A stretch of DNA of 64,000 nt from Acidobacteriota bacterium (GCA_016196035.1 JACPYM010000034.1:124001-188000); one strand, 5' to 3'; positions 10,272 through 19,830 are shown, numbered from the stretch's first letter. Program-made: numbers and translations. Notes: generated by a model from the letters alone, not told the origin.

Positions 10272-10850
10272 ATGGCTACCGCACCGACTCAAGTAACTCA
10301 ATTGCTGCGCGATTGGCGCAACGGCGATCAGGCCGCCTTTGAACGGCTGTTGCCGCTGGTCTATGACGAACTGCGCCGCCTGGCGGGCCATTACCTGCGG
10401 GGCGAGCGGCGCGGCCACACCTTGCAAAGCGCGGCGTTGGTGCACGAAGCCTATTTGCAATTGTTGGGGCAGGAAATTGACTGGCAGGGCCGGGCGCATT
10501 TTCTGGGTGTCGCCGCGCAGGCGATGCGCCGCGTCCTGGTGGATTACGCGCGTTCGCGCAACTATCAAAAACGCGGCGGGCAAGCGGTGCACGTCGAGAT
10601 CGAAGCCGCCGCCACCGTCGCATTGACGCAAGCGGGCGAATTGGTCGCGCTGGATGATGCCTTGCAAGGGTTGGAAAAGCTCGACCCACGCAAAAGCCGC
10701 GTCGTCGAGTTGCGCTACTTTGGTGGGTTGAGCGTCGAAGAAACCGCCGAAGTGCTCGGCATCTCGGTGCCGACCGTGGTGCGTGATTGGAATACGGCCA
10801 AAGCCTGGTTGCGCCGCGAAATGAGTCGAGGGGCCAGTGATGACGCCTGA
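10272..10850 (+). CDS. ECF-type RNA polymerase sigma factor (acidobacterial subfamily)
   Basis: A 192-residue sigma-70 family protein with region 2 ('LPLVYDELRRLAGHYLRGER', 'HTLQSAALVHEAYLQLL', about 25-75) and region 4 helix-turn-helix ('LRYFGGLSVEETAEVLGIS', about 150-180). These match the ECF subfamily common in Acidobacteriota and Planctomycetes that is usually encoded beside a Pkn-type kinase (TIGR02999-like). The start at 10272 follows AAGGA. The gene overlaps the next kinase gene by 11 nt, so the two are translationally coupled. It probably has no classical anti-sigma factor and is controlled through phosphorylation by the linked kinase; this is inferred from related systems. Confidence 0.92.
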   Translation: MATAPTQVTQLLRDWRNGDQAAFERLLPLVYDELRRLAGHYLRGERRGHTLQSAALVHEAYLQLLGQEIDWQGRAHFLGVAAQAMRRVLVDYARSRNYQKRGGQAVHVEIEAAATVALTQAGELVALDDALQGLEKLDPRKSRVVELRYFGGLSVEETAEVLGISVPTVVRDWNTAKAWLRREMSRGASDDA

Positions 10851-13599
10851 ACGCCGCCAACAGTTAGACAGCTTGTGCGCGGCCGCGTTGGAAAAACCGG
10901 CGGCAGAGCGCATGGCTTTCTTACAAGCGGCTTGTGCGGGCGATCAGGTCTTGCTGGATGAGTTGAACCAGCGGCTCGCCGCGCAATTGCGCACGGCTGA
11001 ATTGCCAGAAGCGCCGATGGTGCCACTCACGGCGGAGTTGCTGGAACAAGGCACCGGCGAATTATTGCGCGGGCGCAGGCTGGGCCGTTATGAATTGCAA
11101 AGCCTGCTCGGCCACGGCGGCATGGGCACGGTCTTTCAGGCGCAAGACACGCAATTGGGACGGGCTGTCGCGCTCAAGATTTTGCCGCGCCGCTTTACCA
11201 GCGACGCCGAACGCGTGCGCCGCTTTCGCCAGGAAGCCCGCGCCATCTCAGCATTGAATCATCCCAACATTCTGACCATTCACGAAATCGGCGCCGCGTC
11301 TCTGATCGAAAAGGGGGCCACAGGCGAGGTGCATTATCTGGCGACCGAGTTGGTCGAAGGACGCACGTTACGGGCACGGCTGCGTGACGGGGGCTTGACG
11401 TTGGGCGAGGCGCTGGACATCGCGATGCAAACGGCGGGGGCGCTGGCGGCGGCACATCAGGCGGGCATCATTCATCGCGACATCAAACCCGAAAACCTCA
11501 TGGTGCGTCCGGATGGTCTGGTGAAAGTCCTCGATTTCGGTTTGGCCAAACTCACGGGCGAACAGCCCAAAACAGCCACGGCGGCGGCTTCTTATTCGAC
11601 GGTGCACACCAATCCGGGCCAGGTGCTGGGCACGATCAGCTATATGTCGCCCGAGCAGGCGCGCGGGTTGGAAGTAGACGCGCGCAGCGATCTGTTCAGC
11701 CTGGGCGTCGTGCTTTATGAGATGCTCGCGGGCCGCGCGCCCTTTGCGGGCGCAACGACGGGCGATATGCTGGTTTCAATTCTCGACCGTGAACCGCCGC
11801 CGCTCACGCGCGTGTGGCCGTCCGTGCCCGCCGCTTTGCAAGACATCGTCAAGCGCGCCTTGGCCAAAGACCCGCGCGCGCGTTATGCGCACGCCGCCGC
11901 GCTGCAAGACGAGTTGAGAGAATTGAAACAGGAACTCGAACTGGCGGCGCGGCTAAAGCGGGAAGGCAAGACGCCCACGGGGGACGCGGTTTCGTTGAGC
12001 ATGCGCGTGGGGCAGGCTACGGAAGGTGCGGAGGGGGAAGCTCGGCAAGCCGCGCCGTTGACCACGCAGGTCGCCGCGCATCCGACCGCCAAATCGCGCC
12101 GTCTGCTGACGCGCTTGTTCCAGCCCGGCCAACGGATGTTTGTCGCTGTGGCGCTGTTGGTTCTGGTAATTCTGGCCGCTGTCGCGCTCAGCCGCCGTTG
12201 GTGGGCGACGCCAGCCGAAGCGGGCACTGCCATTGCGGTGTTGCCTTTTGTGAATGAGAGCGGCGATGCGCAACTGGACTATCTTTCGGATGGCATCACC
12301 GAAAGTCTGATGCAGAGTTTGCAGCAAGTCCCCGGCTTGCGCGTGATGGCGCGCGGCACCGTCTTTACTTACAAAGGCCGCGAAGTTGACCCGCGCCAGG
12401 TTGGGCAGGCCTTGCCGGTGCGCTCCGTCATCACCGGGCGCATGAAGCGCTTGGGCGAACAACTCATCATCAACGTCGAACTCGCCGATGCCCGCGACGG
12501 CACACGATTGTGGAGCGTCCGTTACCAACGCCCGTTGACTGATTTGGTGGCGCTGCAAACCGAATTGGCGCGCACGCTTTCGCAGCGGCTCGCGCCGCCC
12601 CGCGCGGCTGAACAACCACAGGGCAGCCGTCATTACAGCTACACGGCCAACGCCGAAGCCTACCAACTCTATTTGCAGGGCCGCCATGCCTACAACAAAT
12701 ACACCTACGAAGAAGGGTTGAAGGCGCTGGAGTATTACCGGCAAGCCATTGCGCTCGATCCGGGCTACGCGCTGGCCTATGCCGCGATGGCGGACATCTA
12801 CGCCGATTTTTCCAGCCGCTTTATGTTGCCGAGCGAAGCGATCCCACTGGCGCGGCAAGCGGCGTTAAAGGCGCTGTCTTTGGATAGCGAACTCGCCGAA
12901 GCCCATCAGGCGCTGGCCGCCGTCAAATGCTGGGGCGACTGGGACTGGCATGGCGCTGAGGTGGAATTCAGGCAGGCGTTAAAGCTCAATCCCAACCTGG
13001 CGAATACGCGCGCGATTTTTGCCAATCTGCTGGCGTTCCAGCGGCGCTCCGCCGAAGCTGAGCAAGAGTTGCAGCAAGCCCAGCAACTCGACCCCTTATC
13101 CGCGCTGGTTTCTGAAATGACGGCCTGGAACTATTATTTTGAACGTCGTTATGATGAGGCGCTGGCGGAAAGTTACAAGCTGCTCAAACTCGATCCGACC
13201 TATGTGCGGGCTTATGAACACCTCTGTTACATTTATGAACGAAAAGGGCAATTACAGGAGGCGATTTCCGCGGGGCAAAAGGGCTTGAGCCTACAGCGGA
13301 GTACGAGCGTGCTAGGCGCATTGGCTTATTTGTATGGGCGTGCCGGGCAACGTGCCGAGTCGCAGAAGCTGCTGGAAGAATTAAAAGCCGGGACGCTTCA
13401 GCATTGGGTCTCGCCGGTTGTCTTTGCCAAGATTCATCTGGGCCGGGGCGAAACTGAGTTGGCCTTCCGCCGCCTGCAAGAAGCATACGACGCGCATTCG
13501 GAGTTTCTGGCCCCCCTGACCGTTGACCCGGTTTTTGATTCGATCCGGACTGATCCGCGTTTTATCACGTTGATGCACAAGGTCGGTTTGCAGCCCTGA
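10840..13599 (+). CDS. Ser/Thr protein kinase with TM, TolB-like and TPR domains (paralog 1)
   Basis: A 919-residue membrane kinase. A short N-terminal helical domain (about 1-65) is shared with paralog 2. The kinase domain (about 83-345) has glycine loop GHGGMG, VALK lysine, HRDIKPEN and DFG, plus SYMSPEQARG after the activation loop. One membrane helix (about 433-452) is followed by a TolB/FlgO-like beta domain ('IAVLPFVNESGD', 'YLSDGITESLMQSL', 'GREVDPRQVG') and TPR repeats (about 620-900). The kinase faces the cytoplasm and the TPR half would face the periplasm. It overlaps the sigma-factor gene by 11 nt and has GAGGGG before the ATG at 10840; a GTG at 10837 is an alternative. It likely senses an external cue and acts on the sigma factor. 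Confidence 0.92.
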   Translation: MTPERRQQLDSLCAAALEKPAAERMAFLQAACAGDQVLLDELNQRLAAQLRTAELPEAPMVPLTAELLEQGTGELLRGRRLGRYELQSLLGHGGMGTVFQAQDTQLGRAVALKILPRRFTSDAERVRRFRQEARAISALNHPNILTIHEIGAASLIEKGATGEVHYLATELVEGRTLRARLRDGGLTLGEALDIAMQTAGALAAAHQAGIIHRDIKPENLMVRPDGLVKVLDFGLAKLTGEQPKTATAAASYSTVHTNPGQVLGTISYMSPEQARGLEVDARSDLFSLGVVLYEMLAGRAPFAGATTGDMLVSILDREPPPLTRVWPSVPAALQDIVKRALAKDPRARYAHAAALQDELRELKQELELAARLKREGKTPTGDAVSLSMRVGQATEGAEGEARQAAPLTTQVAAHPTAKSRRLLTRLFQPGQRMFVAVALLVLVILAAVALSRRWWATPAEAGTAIAVLPFVNESGDAQLDYLSDGITESLMQSLQQVPGLRVMARGTVFTYKGREVDPRQVGQALPVRSVITGRMKRLGEQLIINVELADARDGTRLWSVRYQRPLTDLVALQTELARTLSQRLAPPRAAEQPQGSRHYSYTANAEAYQLYLQGRHAYNKYTYEEGLKALEYYRQAIALDPGYALAYAAMADIYADFSSRFMLPSEAIPLARQAALKALSLDSELAEAHQALAAVKCWGDWDWHGAEVEFRQALKLNPNLANTRAIFANLLAFQRRSAEAEQELQQAQQLDPLSALVSEMTAWNYYFERRYDEALAESYKLLKLDPTYVRAYEHLCYIYERKGQLQEAISAGQKGLSLQRSTSVLGALAYLYGRAGQRAESQKLLEELKAGTLQHWVSPVVFAKIHLGRGETELAFRRLQEAYDAHSEFLAPLTVDPVFDSIRTDPRFITLMHKVGLQP

Positions 13600-13618
13600 G
13601 TTGTAGACAAACTGCCTT

Positions 13619-13733
13619 GGTGCGCCCGCGTCTCGCGGGCAGGCTCGTGGCGGCAGACGGCTTGCTGCTGAAAGGTAATCCTCCGGCAGGCTCCCGCCCG
13701 CTGCCACGTTGCCCGCGAGGACGCGGGCGCACC
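13619..13733. repeat. Imperfect long inverted repeat between kinase paralogs 1 and 2
   Basis: Arms of about 33-36 nt (near 13619-13654 and 13701-13733) pair over most of their length, each containing GGTGCGCCCGCGT and GCGGGC words. It fills nearly all of the 162-nt gap between the two kinase genes. No T-run follows. It may block or attenuate read-through from paralog 1 to paralog 2, or be a dispersed palindrome. Confidence 0.75.
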
Positions 13734-13761
13734 GGGGCGACTGAGTAGTTGCAAAACTTCG

Positions 13762-16521
13762 ATGACACCCGAACGCTGGCAACAAGTGGACAATTTGATG
13801 CAGGCCGCGTTGGAGCAACCCGCTGCGGCGCGCGCGGCATTTTTGCAACAAGCCTGCGCCGGCGATGCCGAATTGCTGCGCGAGGTCGAATCACTGCTGG
13901 CCTTCCAATCCGAAGACGAATTTCTCGAAGCGCCCCCGGCGGCGGTCGCGGCGGAAATGCTGGAGCAGGGAACCGCGCAATTGTTGCTGGGCCGCAAGCT
14001 GGGCCGCTACGAATTGCAGCGCGCCTTGGGACGTGGCGGCATGGGGGCCGTCTATCTGGCGCTCGACACGCAACTGGGCCGGCAGGTCGCGTTGAAATTG
14101 TTGCCGCGCCGGTTCACCAGCGACGCCGAGCGCGTGCGCCGTTTCAGGCAGGAAGCCCGCGCCATCTCAGCCCTCAACCATCCCAACATTCTGACGATTC
14201 ACGAAATTGGCGAAGCCTCCCTGACCGACGACGGGAGCGCGGGCGGCGTGCATTTTCTGGCGACGGAATTCGTCGCCGGGCAGACCTTGCGCGCGCGCTT
14301 GCAAAGTGGCGAATTGACGCTGGGCGAAGCGTTGGATACCGCGTTGCAAACGGCCAGCGCCTTGTCCGCCGCGCATCAGGCCGGAATTGTGCACCGCGAC
14401 ATCAAACCCGAAAACATCATGCTGCGGCCTGATGGGTTGGTAAAAGTGCTGGATTTCGGCCTCGCCAAGTTGACGGGAACGCAGGCCAAGACCGCAGTGG
14501 CGGCGACCTTCTCGACGATTCACACCAATCCGGGCATCGTGATGGGCACGGTCAGTTACATGTCGCCCGAACAGGCGCGCGGGCTGGACGTGGACGAACG
14601 CAGCGATGTTTTCAGTCTGGGTGTGGTGCTTTATGAAATGCTGACCGGACGCGCGCCCTTTGCCGGAGCCACCACGGGCGACGTGCTGGTTTCAATTCTG
14701 GACCGCGAGCCGAAGCCGCTCGCCAGCCTCGCGCCCGCCGTGCCCGCCGCGTTGCAACGCATCGTCAATCGCGCGCTCGCAAAAGACACCCAGGCGCGTT
14801 ACCAGCACGCCCATGAGTTGCACGATGAACTGAAGGAGTTAAAACAGGAACTGGAATTGGCGGCGCGGCTGAAACGCAGTGGCGAAACACCTGCCGGTGA
14901 AGTGTCGCTGAGCCTGCGCGTCGGCCAGCCCTTAGCGCAGGAAACTGCGGCTGACGCCCTGGTGACGCGGGCTTCGCTGAAAACGGCGGCAGTCTCGCGT
15001 CCGGGTTGGCTGGATCGCAGGCGGCTTTTTGACCAGCGGCCAAAGCTGGTGACGGCTACGTTGCTGTGCCTGGCGGTGCTGGCGCTGGTGTTGGCTGGCG
15101 CGGGGTTATACCGCAATTGGCCCGCGCATGAAGTGCGCGGAACCAAAACCATTGCCGTGTTGCCCTTCAGCAACGCCAACGCCGATCCAAACCTGGATTA
15201 CCTGCCCGATGGTGTGACGGAAAGTCTGATGCAAAGCCTGCAACAATTGCCCAACCTGCGGGTGATGGCGCGTGGCGCGGTCTTCGCCTACAAAGGCCGC
15301 GAAGTTGATCCGCGCCAAATCGGCAAGCTCTTGCAAGCGGATGTGGTGTTGACCGGGCGCGTGCAGCGGCAAGACGAGCGCTTGCAGATCGCGGTGGAAT
15401 TGGTGGACGCGCGCGACGGCACGCTGTTGTGGAGCGAAACCTATCCGCGCCCGCTCGCCGAAGTGCAGAGTGTGCAGACTGAAATCGCGCGCGAAATCAC
15501 CAGCAAGCTGCGGCTGCAATTAAGCGGCGCCCAGCAGCGGCAACTGGCCGCCCGCTACACGCAAAACGGCGAGGCTTATCAGCTTTACCTCTGGGGCCGT
15601 TATTACTGGAACAAACGCAGCCCCGACGGCATGCTCAAGAGTGTTGATTACTTCCGGCAGGCGAGCGAGAAAGACCCCGGCTTTGCGCTGGCTTATGTCG
15701 GTTTGGCCGATGCCTACAACACGCTCAGCGCCTATCGCGTGCGCCCGCCGCGTGAAGTCGCTCCGCTGGTCCGCGCCGCCATTGAGCGCGCCTTGCAAAT
15801 TGACGAGCAATTGGCTGACGCGCACGCCTCGATGGGCAAGCTGCTGACCGATCATTCGTGGGAATGGGTGGCCGCCGAGCAACAGTTCAAACGCGCGCTG
15901 CAATTGAACCCCAATCTGGCGAACGCGCATCATTGGTATTCGAGCCTGTTAGGAGCGCTGGGCCGTTTTGACGAAGCCGTGCGCGAGGTGCGGCTGGCCG
16001 ATGAACTCGACGCGCACGCGCCGCCCACGCATATTCAACTGGGCAGCATTCTCTATCGCGCGCGCCGCTATGACGAGGCGCTGGCCGTCTTGCGCGAGAC
16101 GCTCGCACAGCAACCCGGCAATGCGACGGCGCTGATTTACAGCGGCTTTTGTTTCATGGCGCAACAGCGCTATCCCGAAGCGCTGGCCGAAGTTCGGAAG
16201 GCGTACACCCAGGTGCCGCATAACCCGGATGTAATCTCGACACTGGGGCTGGTCAGCGGGCTGGCCGGGCAACGCGCCGAGGCGTTGCGCTGTCAGGCCG
16301 AATTGAAGGCGCTCGCGCGTGACACTTATGTTTCGCCCAGTCACTGGTCGGGCATTGCCGCCGGGCTGGGGGATTGGGATGCTTACTTTGCTTATATGGA
16401 TCAATGCGTGGATGAAGGCTTGCCCACCATTCGCGGGCTGAAGACCGATCCGATCTTTGATGTGGTGCGAGGCGATCCGCGTTTCGCGGCGTTGTTGCGG
16501 CGCACGGGGTTGACGCCTTGA
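13762..16521 (+). CDS. Ser/Thr protein kinase with TM, TolB-like and TPR domains (paralog 2)
   Basis: A 919-residue protein with the same domain order and near-identical kinase core as paralog 1: GRGGMG, VALKLLPRRFTSDAERVRRF, HRDIKPENIM, DFG and SYMSPEQARG, then a membrane helix (about 432-452), the TolB-like domain ('IAVLPFSNANADPNLDYLPD') and TPR repeats. The first 65 residues (MTPERWQQVDNLMQAALEQ) match the helical N-terminal domain of paralog 1. The start at 13762 has no strong Shine-Dalgarno, and no separate sigma factor precedes it. It arose by tandem duplication. The TPR halves differ more than the kinase halves, which suggests different inputs with a shared output. Confidence 0.92.
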   Translation: MTPERWQQVDNLMQAALEQPAAARAAFLQQACAGDAELLREVESLLAFQSEDEFLEAPPAAVAAEMLEQGTAQLLLGRKLGRYELQRALGRGGMGAVYLALDTQLGRQVALKLLPRRFTSDAERVRRFRQEARAISALNHPNILTIHEIGEASLTDDGSAGGVHFLATEFVAGQTLRARLQSGELTLGEALDTALQTASALSAAHQAGIVHRDIKPENIMLRPDGLVKVLDFGLAKLTGTQAKTAVAATFSTIHTNPGIVMGTVSYMSPEQARGLDVDERSDVFSLGVVLYEMLTGRAPFAGATTGDVLVSILDREPKPLASLAPAVPAALQRIVNRALAKDTQARYQHAHELHDELKELKQELELAARLKRSGETPAGEVSLSLRVGQPLAQETAADALVTRASLKTAAVSRPGWLDRRRLFDQRPKLVTATLLCLAVLALVLAGAGLYRNWPAHEVRGTKTIAVLPFSNANADPNLDYLPDGVTESLMQSLQQLPNLRVMARGAVFAYKGREVDPRQIGKLLQADVVLTGRVQRQDERLQIAVELVDARDGTLLWSETYPRPLAEVQSVQTEIAREITSKLRLQLSGAQQRQLAARYTQNGEAYQLYLWGRYYWNKRSPDGMLKSVDYFRQASEKDPGFALAYVGLADAYNTLSAYRVRPPREVAPLVRAAIERALQIDEQLADAHASMGKLLTDHSWEWVAAEQQFKRALQLNPNLANAHHWYSSLLGALGRFDEAVREVRLADELDAHAPPTHIQLGSILYRARRYDEALAVLRETLAQQPGNATALIYSGFCFMAQQRYPEALAEVRKAYTQVPHNPDVISTLGLVSGLAGQRAEALRCQAELKALARDTYVSPSHWSGIAAGLGDWDAYFAYMDQCVDEGLPTIRGLKTDPIFDVVRGDPRFAALLRRTGLTP

Positions 16522-16582
16522 ACGGGATGGGGGATAACAAAATTGCTGAAAGACCATCACCCCCGCAACCAAGCCCCTTGAT

Positions 16583-16712
16583 ACAATGACGCCACAATGA
16601 CGCCACAATGACGCCACAATGACGCCACAATGACGCCACAATGACGCCACAATGACGCCACAATGATGCCACAATGACGCCACAATGACGCCACAATGAC
16701 GCCACAATGACG
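16583..16712 (+). repeat. 11-bp tandem repeat (ACAATGACGCC) with 11 full units plus a partial one
   Basis: Eleven full copies run from 16583 to 16703 and a truncated twelfth reaches the kinase start. Only unit 8 (16660-16670) varies (C to T, ACAATGATGCC). Every unit carries an ATG. Because 11 is not a multiple of three, each ATG opens ATG ACG CCA CAA TGA, whose TGA overlaps the ATG of the next unit as ATGA. The last ATG (16707) opens the long kinase frame. The minus strand is open in all three frames across the array, which is an arithmetic result and not a gene. This is a likely length-variable (slippage-prone) locus. Confidence 0.95.
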
Positions 16713-19322
16713 ATGCCGGAACGCCAAGCAGAATCCGCCGCTGGTTCATGCGCCACTACGCCGGGCGCGCCAGCCGCATTGCCCGATGCGCCGACCCGTT
16801 CGCTGGTTGGCCAGCGGCTAGGCCAATACGAATTGCGGCGCGAATTGGGGCGCGGCGGCATGGGGGCCGTTTATCTGGCACTGGATACGCGCCTGAATCG
16901 GCAAGTCGCACTCAAACTCTTGTCGCGCCGTTCGACCAGCGATGCCGAGCGGGTGCGGCGCTTTCGCCAGGAAGCGCGCGCCATCTCCACCCTGAACCAT
17001 CCCAACATTCTGACCATTCATGAAATTGGCGAAGCCCAAACCGACGCGGGCAGCGTGCATTTCATCGCCACCGAATTTGTTGAAGGCAGCACCTTGCGCG
17101 CGTTCCTGACAGGTGTTGGGTTGACGCTGGGCGAGTTGCTGGACATCGGCATTCAAGCGGCAGAGGCTTTGGCCGCCGCGCATCAGGTTGGGATTATTCA
17201 TCGCGACATCAAGCCCGAAAACATCATGCGGCGGCCGGACGGGTTGGTGAAGGTGCTCGATTTCGGTTTGGCCAAGCTGACCGAGGCGCGTGCCACGCCA
17301 GCCACGCCTGCCACGTTTTCGACTGTGGACACCAATCCTGGGCAACTGCTGGGCACGATCAGCTATATGTCGCCCGAACAGGCGCGCGGTTTGGAAGTGG
17401 ATGGGCGTAGCGATCTTTTCAGCCTGGGCGTCGTGCTCTATGAATTGTTGACCGGCCGCGCACCGTTTGCGGGCGCGACAACGGGCGATGTGCTGGTTTC
17501 GATTCTCGAACGCGAACCGCCCTCCTTGCAGACCTATGTGCCACAGGTTCCCGCCGCCTTACAGCGCATCGTCAATCGCACCCTGGCCAAAGAAAGCAGC
17601 GCGCGTTATCAGCAAGCCGTGGAGTTGGCCAGCGCGCTGAAAGAATTGAAGCAGGAGCTTGAATTGGCCACCAAGCTGGAACAATTCGGCAAAGCGCCCG
17701 CTGACCAGGTTTCACTCAACTTGCGTGTTGGGCAGGCCGTGTCCGGCGCGGCGTCGCAGGTGGCGGCGGCTGCCTATACGACCAATGCGGCAGGACGTCC
17801 GACCAATAAATCCCGGCGGTTATTGTCGCGGCTGATGCCGCGCGGAAGCGCGTTGGCGTTGGCGTTGACGACGCTGTTGCTATGGCTGGTCAGCGCGGCT
17901 GTCACGCAATTCTGGCGGCTGCCGGGCAAGGAGCAAACCTTCGGCAGGCTGGCCGTGCTGCCATTTGTGAACGTGGCGGCTGACCCTGAACTCGAATATC
18001 TGGCTGACGGCATAACGGAAAGCCTGCTGCAAAACCTGCAACAGCAACTGCCCAACTTGCGCGTGATGGCGCGCGGCACGGTCTTTACCTACAAAGGCCG
18101 TGAGGTTGATCCGCGCCAGGTGGGGAAAGACTTGAATGTAGACGCGGTCATCACGGGGCGTGTGCAACGGCAGGGCGAGCGTTGGTTGATTAGCGCTGAA
18201 TTGGCGGACACCAAAGACGGCACGCAATTATGGAGCGAGCGTTATCAGAAAACGGCGGCTGATTTGCAAGCCGTGCAAGCCGAGATCGTGCGCGAGGTCA
18301 CGCTCAAGCTACGGCCCCAATTGCCTGACGCCACAGAACGGTTGGCCGGGCAACCCCCTGCCGTCAATAGCGAGGCGTATCAGCTTTATTTGAAAGGGCG
18401 CTATTTTCAACGCCAACTCACCAAAGAGGGCGGCGAAAAGGCGCTGGTGTTCTTTAACCAGGCACTGGCGCTGGAACCGCGCTTTGCGCTCCCGCACAGC
18501 GGCATCGCGCTGGTGTATCAGGATTTTTCCAGCCAATACCTGCGTCCACGCGAGGCTATTCCCAAAGCGAAACAGGCGGCGTTGACGGCGTTGGCGTTGG
18601 ACGATCAATTGGCCGAAGCGCATTTCGCACTGGCGCAGGCCAAGATCTACGATTGGGATTGGGCCGGGGCTGAGCTGGAATTCAAACGCACCCTGGTGCT
18701 CAATCCCAACTTCGTGGATGCGCGTTATTACTACGCAGGCGCGCTCGGACGGTTGAAACGCTTTGCCGAAGCCGAGGCGGTGCTCAGCAAAGCGTTAGAG
18801 TTAGACCCGCTTTCGCCACAGGTCTGCCAGGGTTTGGCCAATATCTTTTATCTTAGCCGTCAATACGAGCGCGCGCGCAGCCAAGCCAACAAGACGCTCG
18901 AACTCACTGCGACGGGTCTCTGGGCCAGCACCGCGCATCGCATGCTCGGGAACATCCAGTTACAGCAGCAGCATTTTCAAGCCGGGCTGGCCGAATTTCG
19001 CCAGGCCTTCGCGCTGAGCCGCACGGATACGATGAAAGCCTGGCTGGCCTATGCCTGTGCGGTGGCCAGGCAACCACGCGAAGCGCGCACCTTGTTGCTG
19101 GAATTGGAAGCCGAAGCCAAAAAGAAATGGGTCTCGCCCGTGTATCTCGCGCGCATTCATATCGGGCTGGGCGAGCATGAACCAGCACTGGCCCTGCTGC
19201 AAAAAGCCTTTGCCGAACAGTCCGATCATCTGGTTCATTTGAGTGTTGACCCGGTTTACGACCCTTTACGCAACGATGTGCGGTTTCAGCAGTTGTTGAG
19301 CGGCATCGGATTTGTGCCTTGA
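16707..19322 (+). CDS. Ser/Thr protein kinase with TM, TolB-like and TPR domains (paralog 3)
   Basis: An 871-residue kinase of the same family: GRGGMG, VALKLLSRRSTSDAERVRRF, HRDIKPENIMRR, DFG, SYMSPEQARG, membrane helix (about 393-411), TolB-like domain ('LAVLPFVNVAADPELEYLAD') and TPR repeats. It lacks the approximately 65-residue N-terminal helical domain of paralogs 1 and 2, having instead a short Ala/Pro-rich leader. The start lies in the tail of the 11-bp repeat; ATG 16707 (MTMPERQ) or ATG 16713 (MPERQ) are both possible, and neither has a Shine-Dalgarno. The residue of MPER resembles the MTPER start of the paralogs, so the repeat may have expanded at the old gene start, deleting the N-terminal domain. 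Confidence 0.9.
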   Translation: MTMPERQAESAAGSCATTPGAPAALPDAPTRSLVGQRLGQYELRRELGRGGMGAVYLALDTRLNRQVALKLLSRRSTSDAERVRRFRQEARAISTLNHPNILTIHEIGEAQTDAGSVHFIATEFVEGSTLRAFLTGVGLTLGELLDIGIQAAEALAAAHQVGIIHRDIKPENIMRRPDGLVKVLDFGLAKLTEARATPATPATFSTVDTNPGQLLGTISYMSPEQARGLEVDGRSDLFSLGVVLYELLTGRAPFAGATTGDVLVSILEREPPSLQTYVPQVPAALQRIVNRTLAKESSARYQQAVELASALKELKQELELATKLEQFGKAPADQVSLNLRVGQAVSGAASQVAAAAYTTNAAGRPTNKSRRLLSRLMPRGSALALALTTLLLWLVSAAVTQFWRLPGKEQTFGRLAVLPFVNVAADPELEYLADGITESLLQNLQQQLPNLRVMARGTVFTYKGREVDPRQVGKDLNVDAVITGRVQRQGERWLISAELADTKDGTQLWSERYQKTAADLQAVQAEIVREVTLKLRPQLPDATERLAGQPPAVNSEAYQLYLKGRYFQRQLTKEGGEKALVFFNQALALEPRFALPHSGIALVYQDFSSQYLRPREAIPKAKQAALTALALDDQLAEAHFALAQAKIYDWDWAGAELEFKRTLVLNPNFVDARYYYAGALGRLKRFAEAEAVLSKALELDPLSPQVCQGLANIFYLSRQYERARSQANKTLELTATGLWASTAHRMLGNIQLQQQHFQAGLAEFRQAFALSRTDTMKAWLAYACAVARQPREARTLLLELEAEAKKKWVSPVYLARIHIGLGEHEPALALLQKAFAEQSDHLVHLSVDPVYDPLRNDVRFQQLLSGIGFVP

Positions 19323-19341
19323 TTGAGGCAGAGTAGGCCAC

Positions 19342-19830
19342 TCACTGTTCAAGTTCGCTTAAAGACGTGACCTCGCGTTTGACTCCGCTGAATCCATCAA
19401 ACACCCGCCGATGCGCATTGTAAGACCATTCGTCGGTACGTGCGTAATAGCCTTCCACCCAGGCCAGCAAATTCACCAGCCTCTCATTTTGGGCTTCAGG
19501 CGAAGCGTATTTCTCAGGCTCCCACGGGCGGCGGCGATTGTTGGCGAGGCAGACTGCTAGACCTGGATTCATAAAAATCAGTTCCGTGCAAAAGGGTAAC
19601 GCCGTTGTCGCCAGTTCGCCATAGCAGCCTTCGATGACCCAGCTTGCCGAACTGTCCATGAAACTTTGAAGCTCGAGTTTGACGAGGTCGAGCGAACGCG
19701 GCACGGCGATTTGATTGGGTTCCCAGACAATCGCGTCGAGTTCGAGCAGCGGGATCGTGTGTCTGGTGGTTAGGCGGCGCGCCAGCGTTGTTTTGCCTGA
19801 ACCGGAGTTGCCAATGATGATGATGCGCAT
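19342..19830 (-). CDS. Small P-loop NTPase, adenylate kinase/FlaR-like
   Basis: A 162-residue protein with Walker A 'IIIIGNSGSGKTTLARRL' at the very N-terminus and 'LLELDAIVWEPN' next, a pattern of the adenylate kinase-like 'DNA topology modulation' (FlaR) and shikimate kinase-like group. The LID arginines ('NNRRRPW') suggest phosphotransfer to an unknown small substrate. The start at 19830 has GGAGGAAA upstream; the upstream in-frame extension is discarded. It converges on kinase paralog 3 with a 19-nt gap. Not assigned to a pathway. Confidence 0.75.
   Translation of the reverse strand: MRIIIIGNSGSGKTTLARRLTTRHTIPLLELDAIVWEPNQIAVPRSLDLVKLELQSFMDSSASWVIEGCYGELATTALPFCTELIFMNPGLAVCLANNRRRPWEPEKYASPEAQNERLVNLLAWVEGYYARTDEWSYNAHRRVFDGFSGVKREVTSLSELEQ

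Noticed and set aside
16583-16712. CRISPR-like array
   Set aside because: Units are 11 bp and directly joined, with no spacers and no cas genes; it is a simple tandem repeat.
16253-16861. Minus-strand ORFs with an 11-residue repeat (GVIVASLWRHC)
   Set aside because: The 11-bp unit has no stop on the minus strand in any frame, so all three frames give the same repeated peptide; they are shadows of two kinase genes joined through the array.
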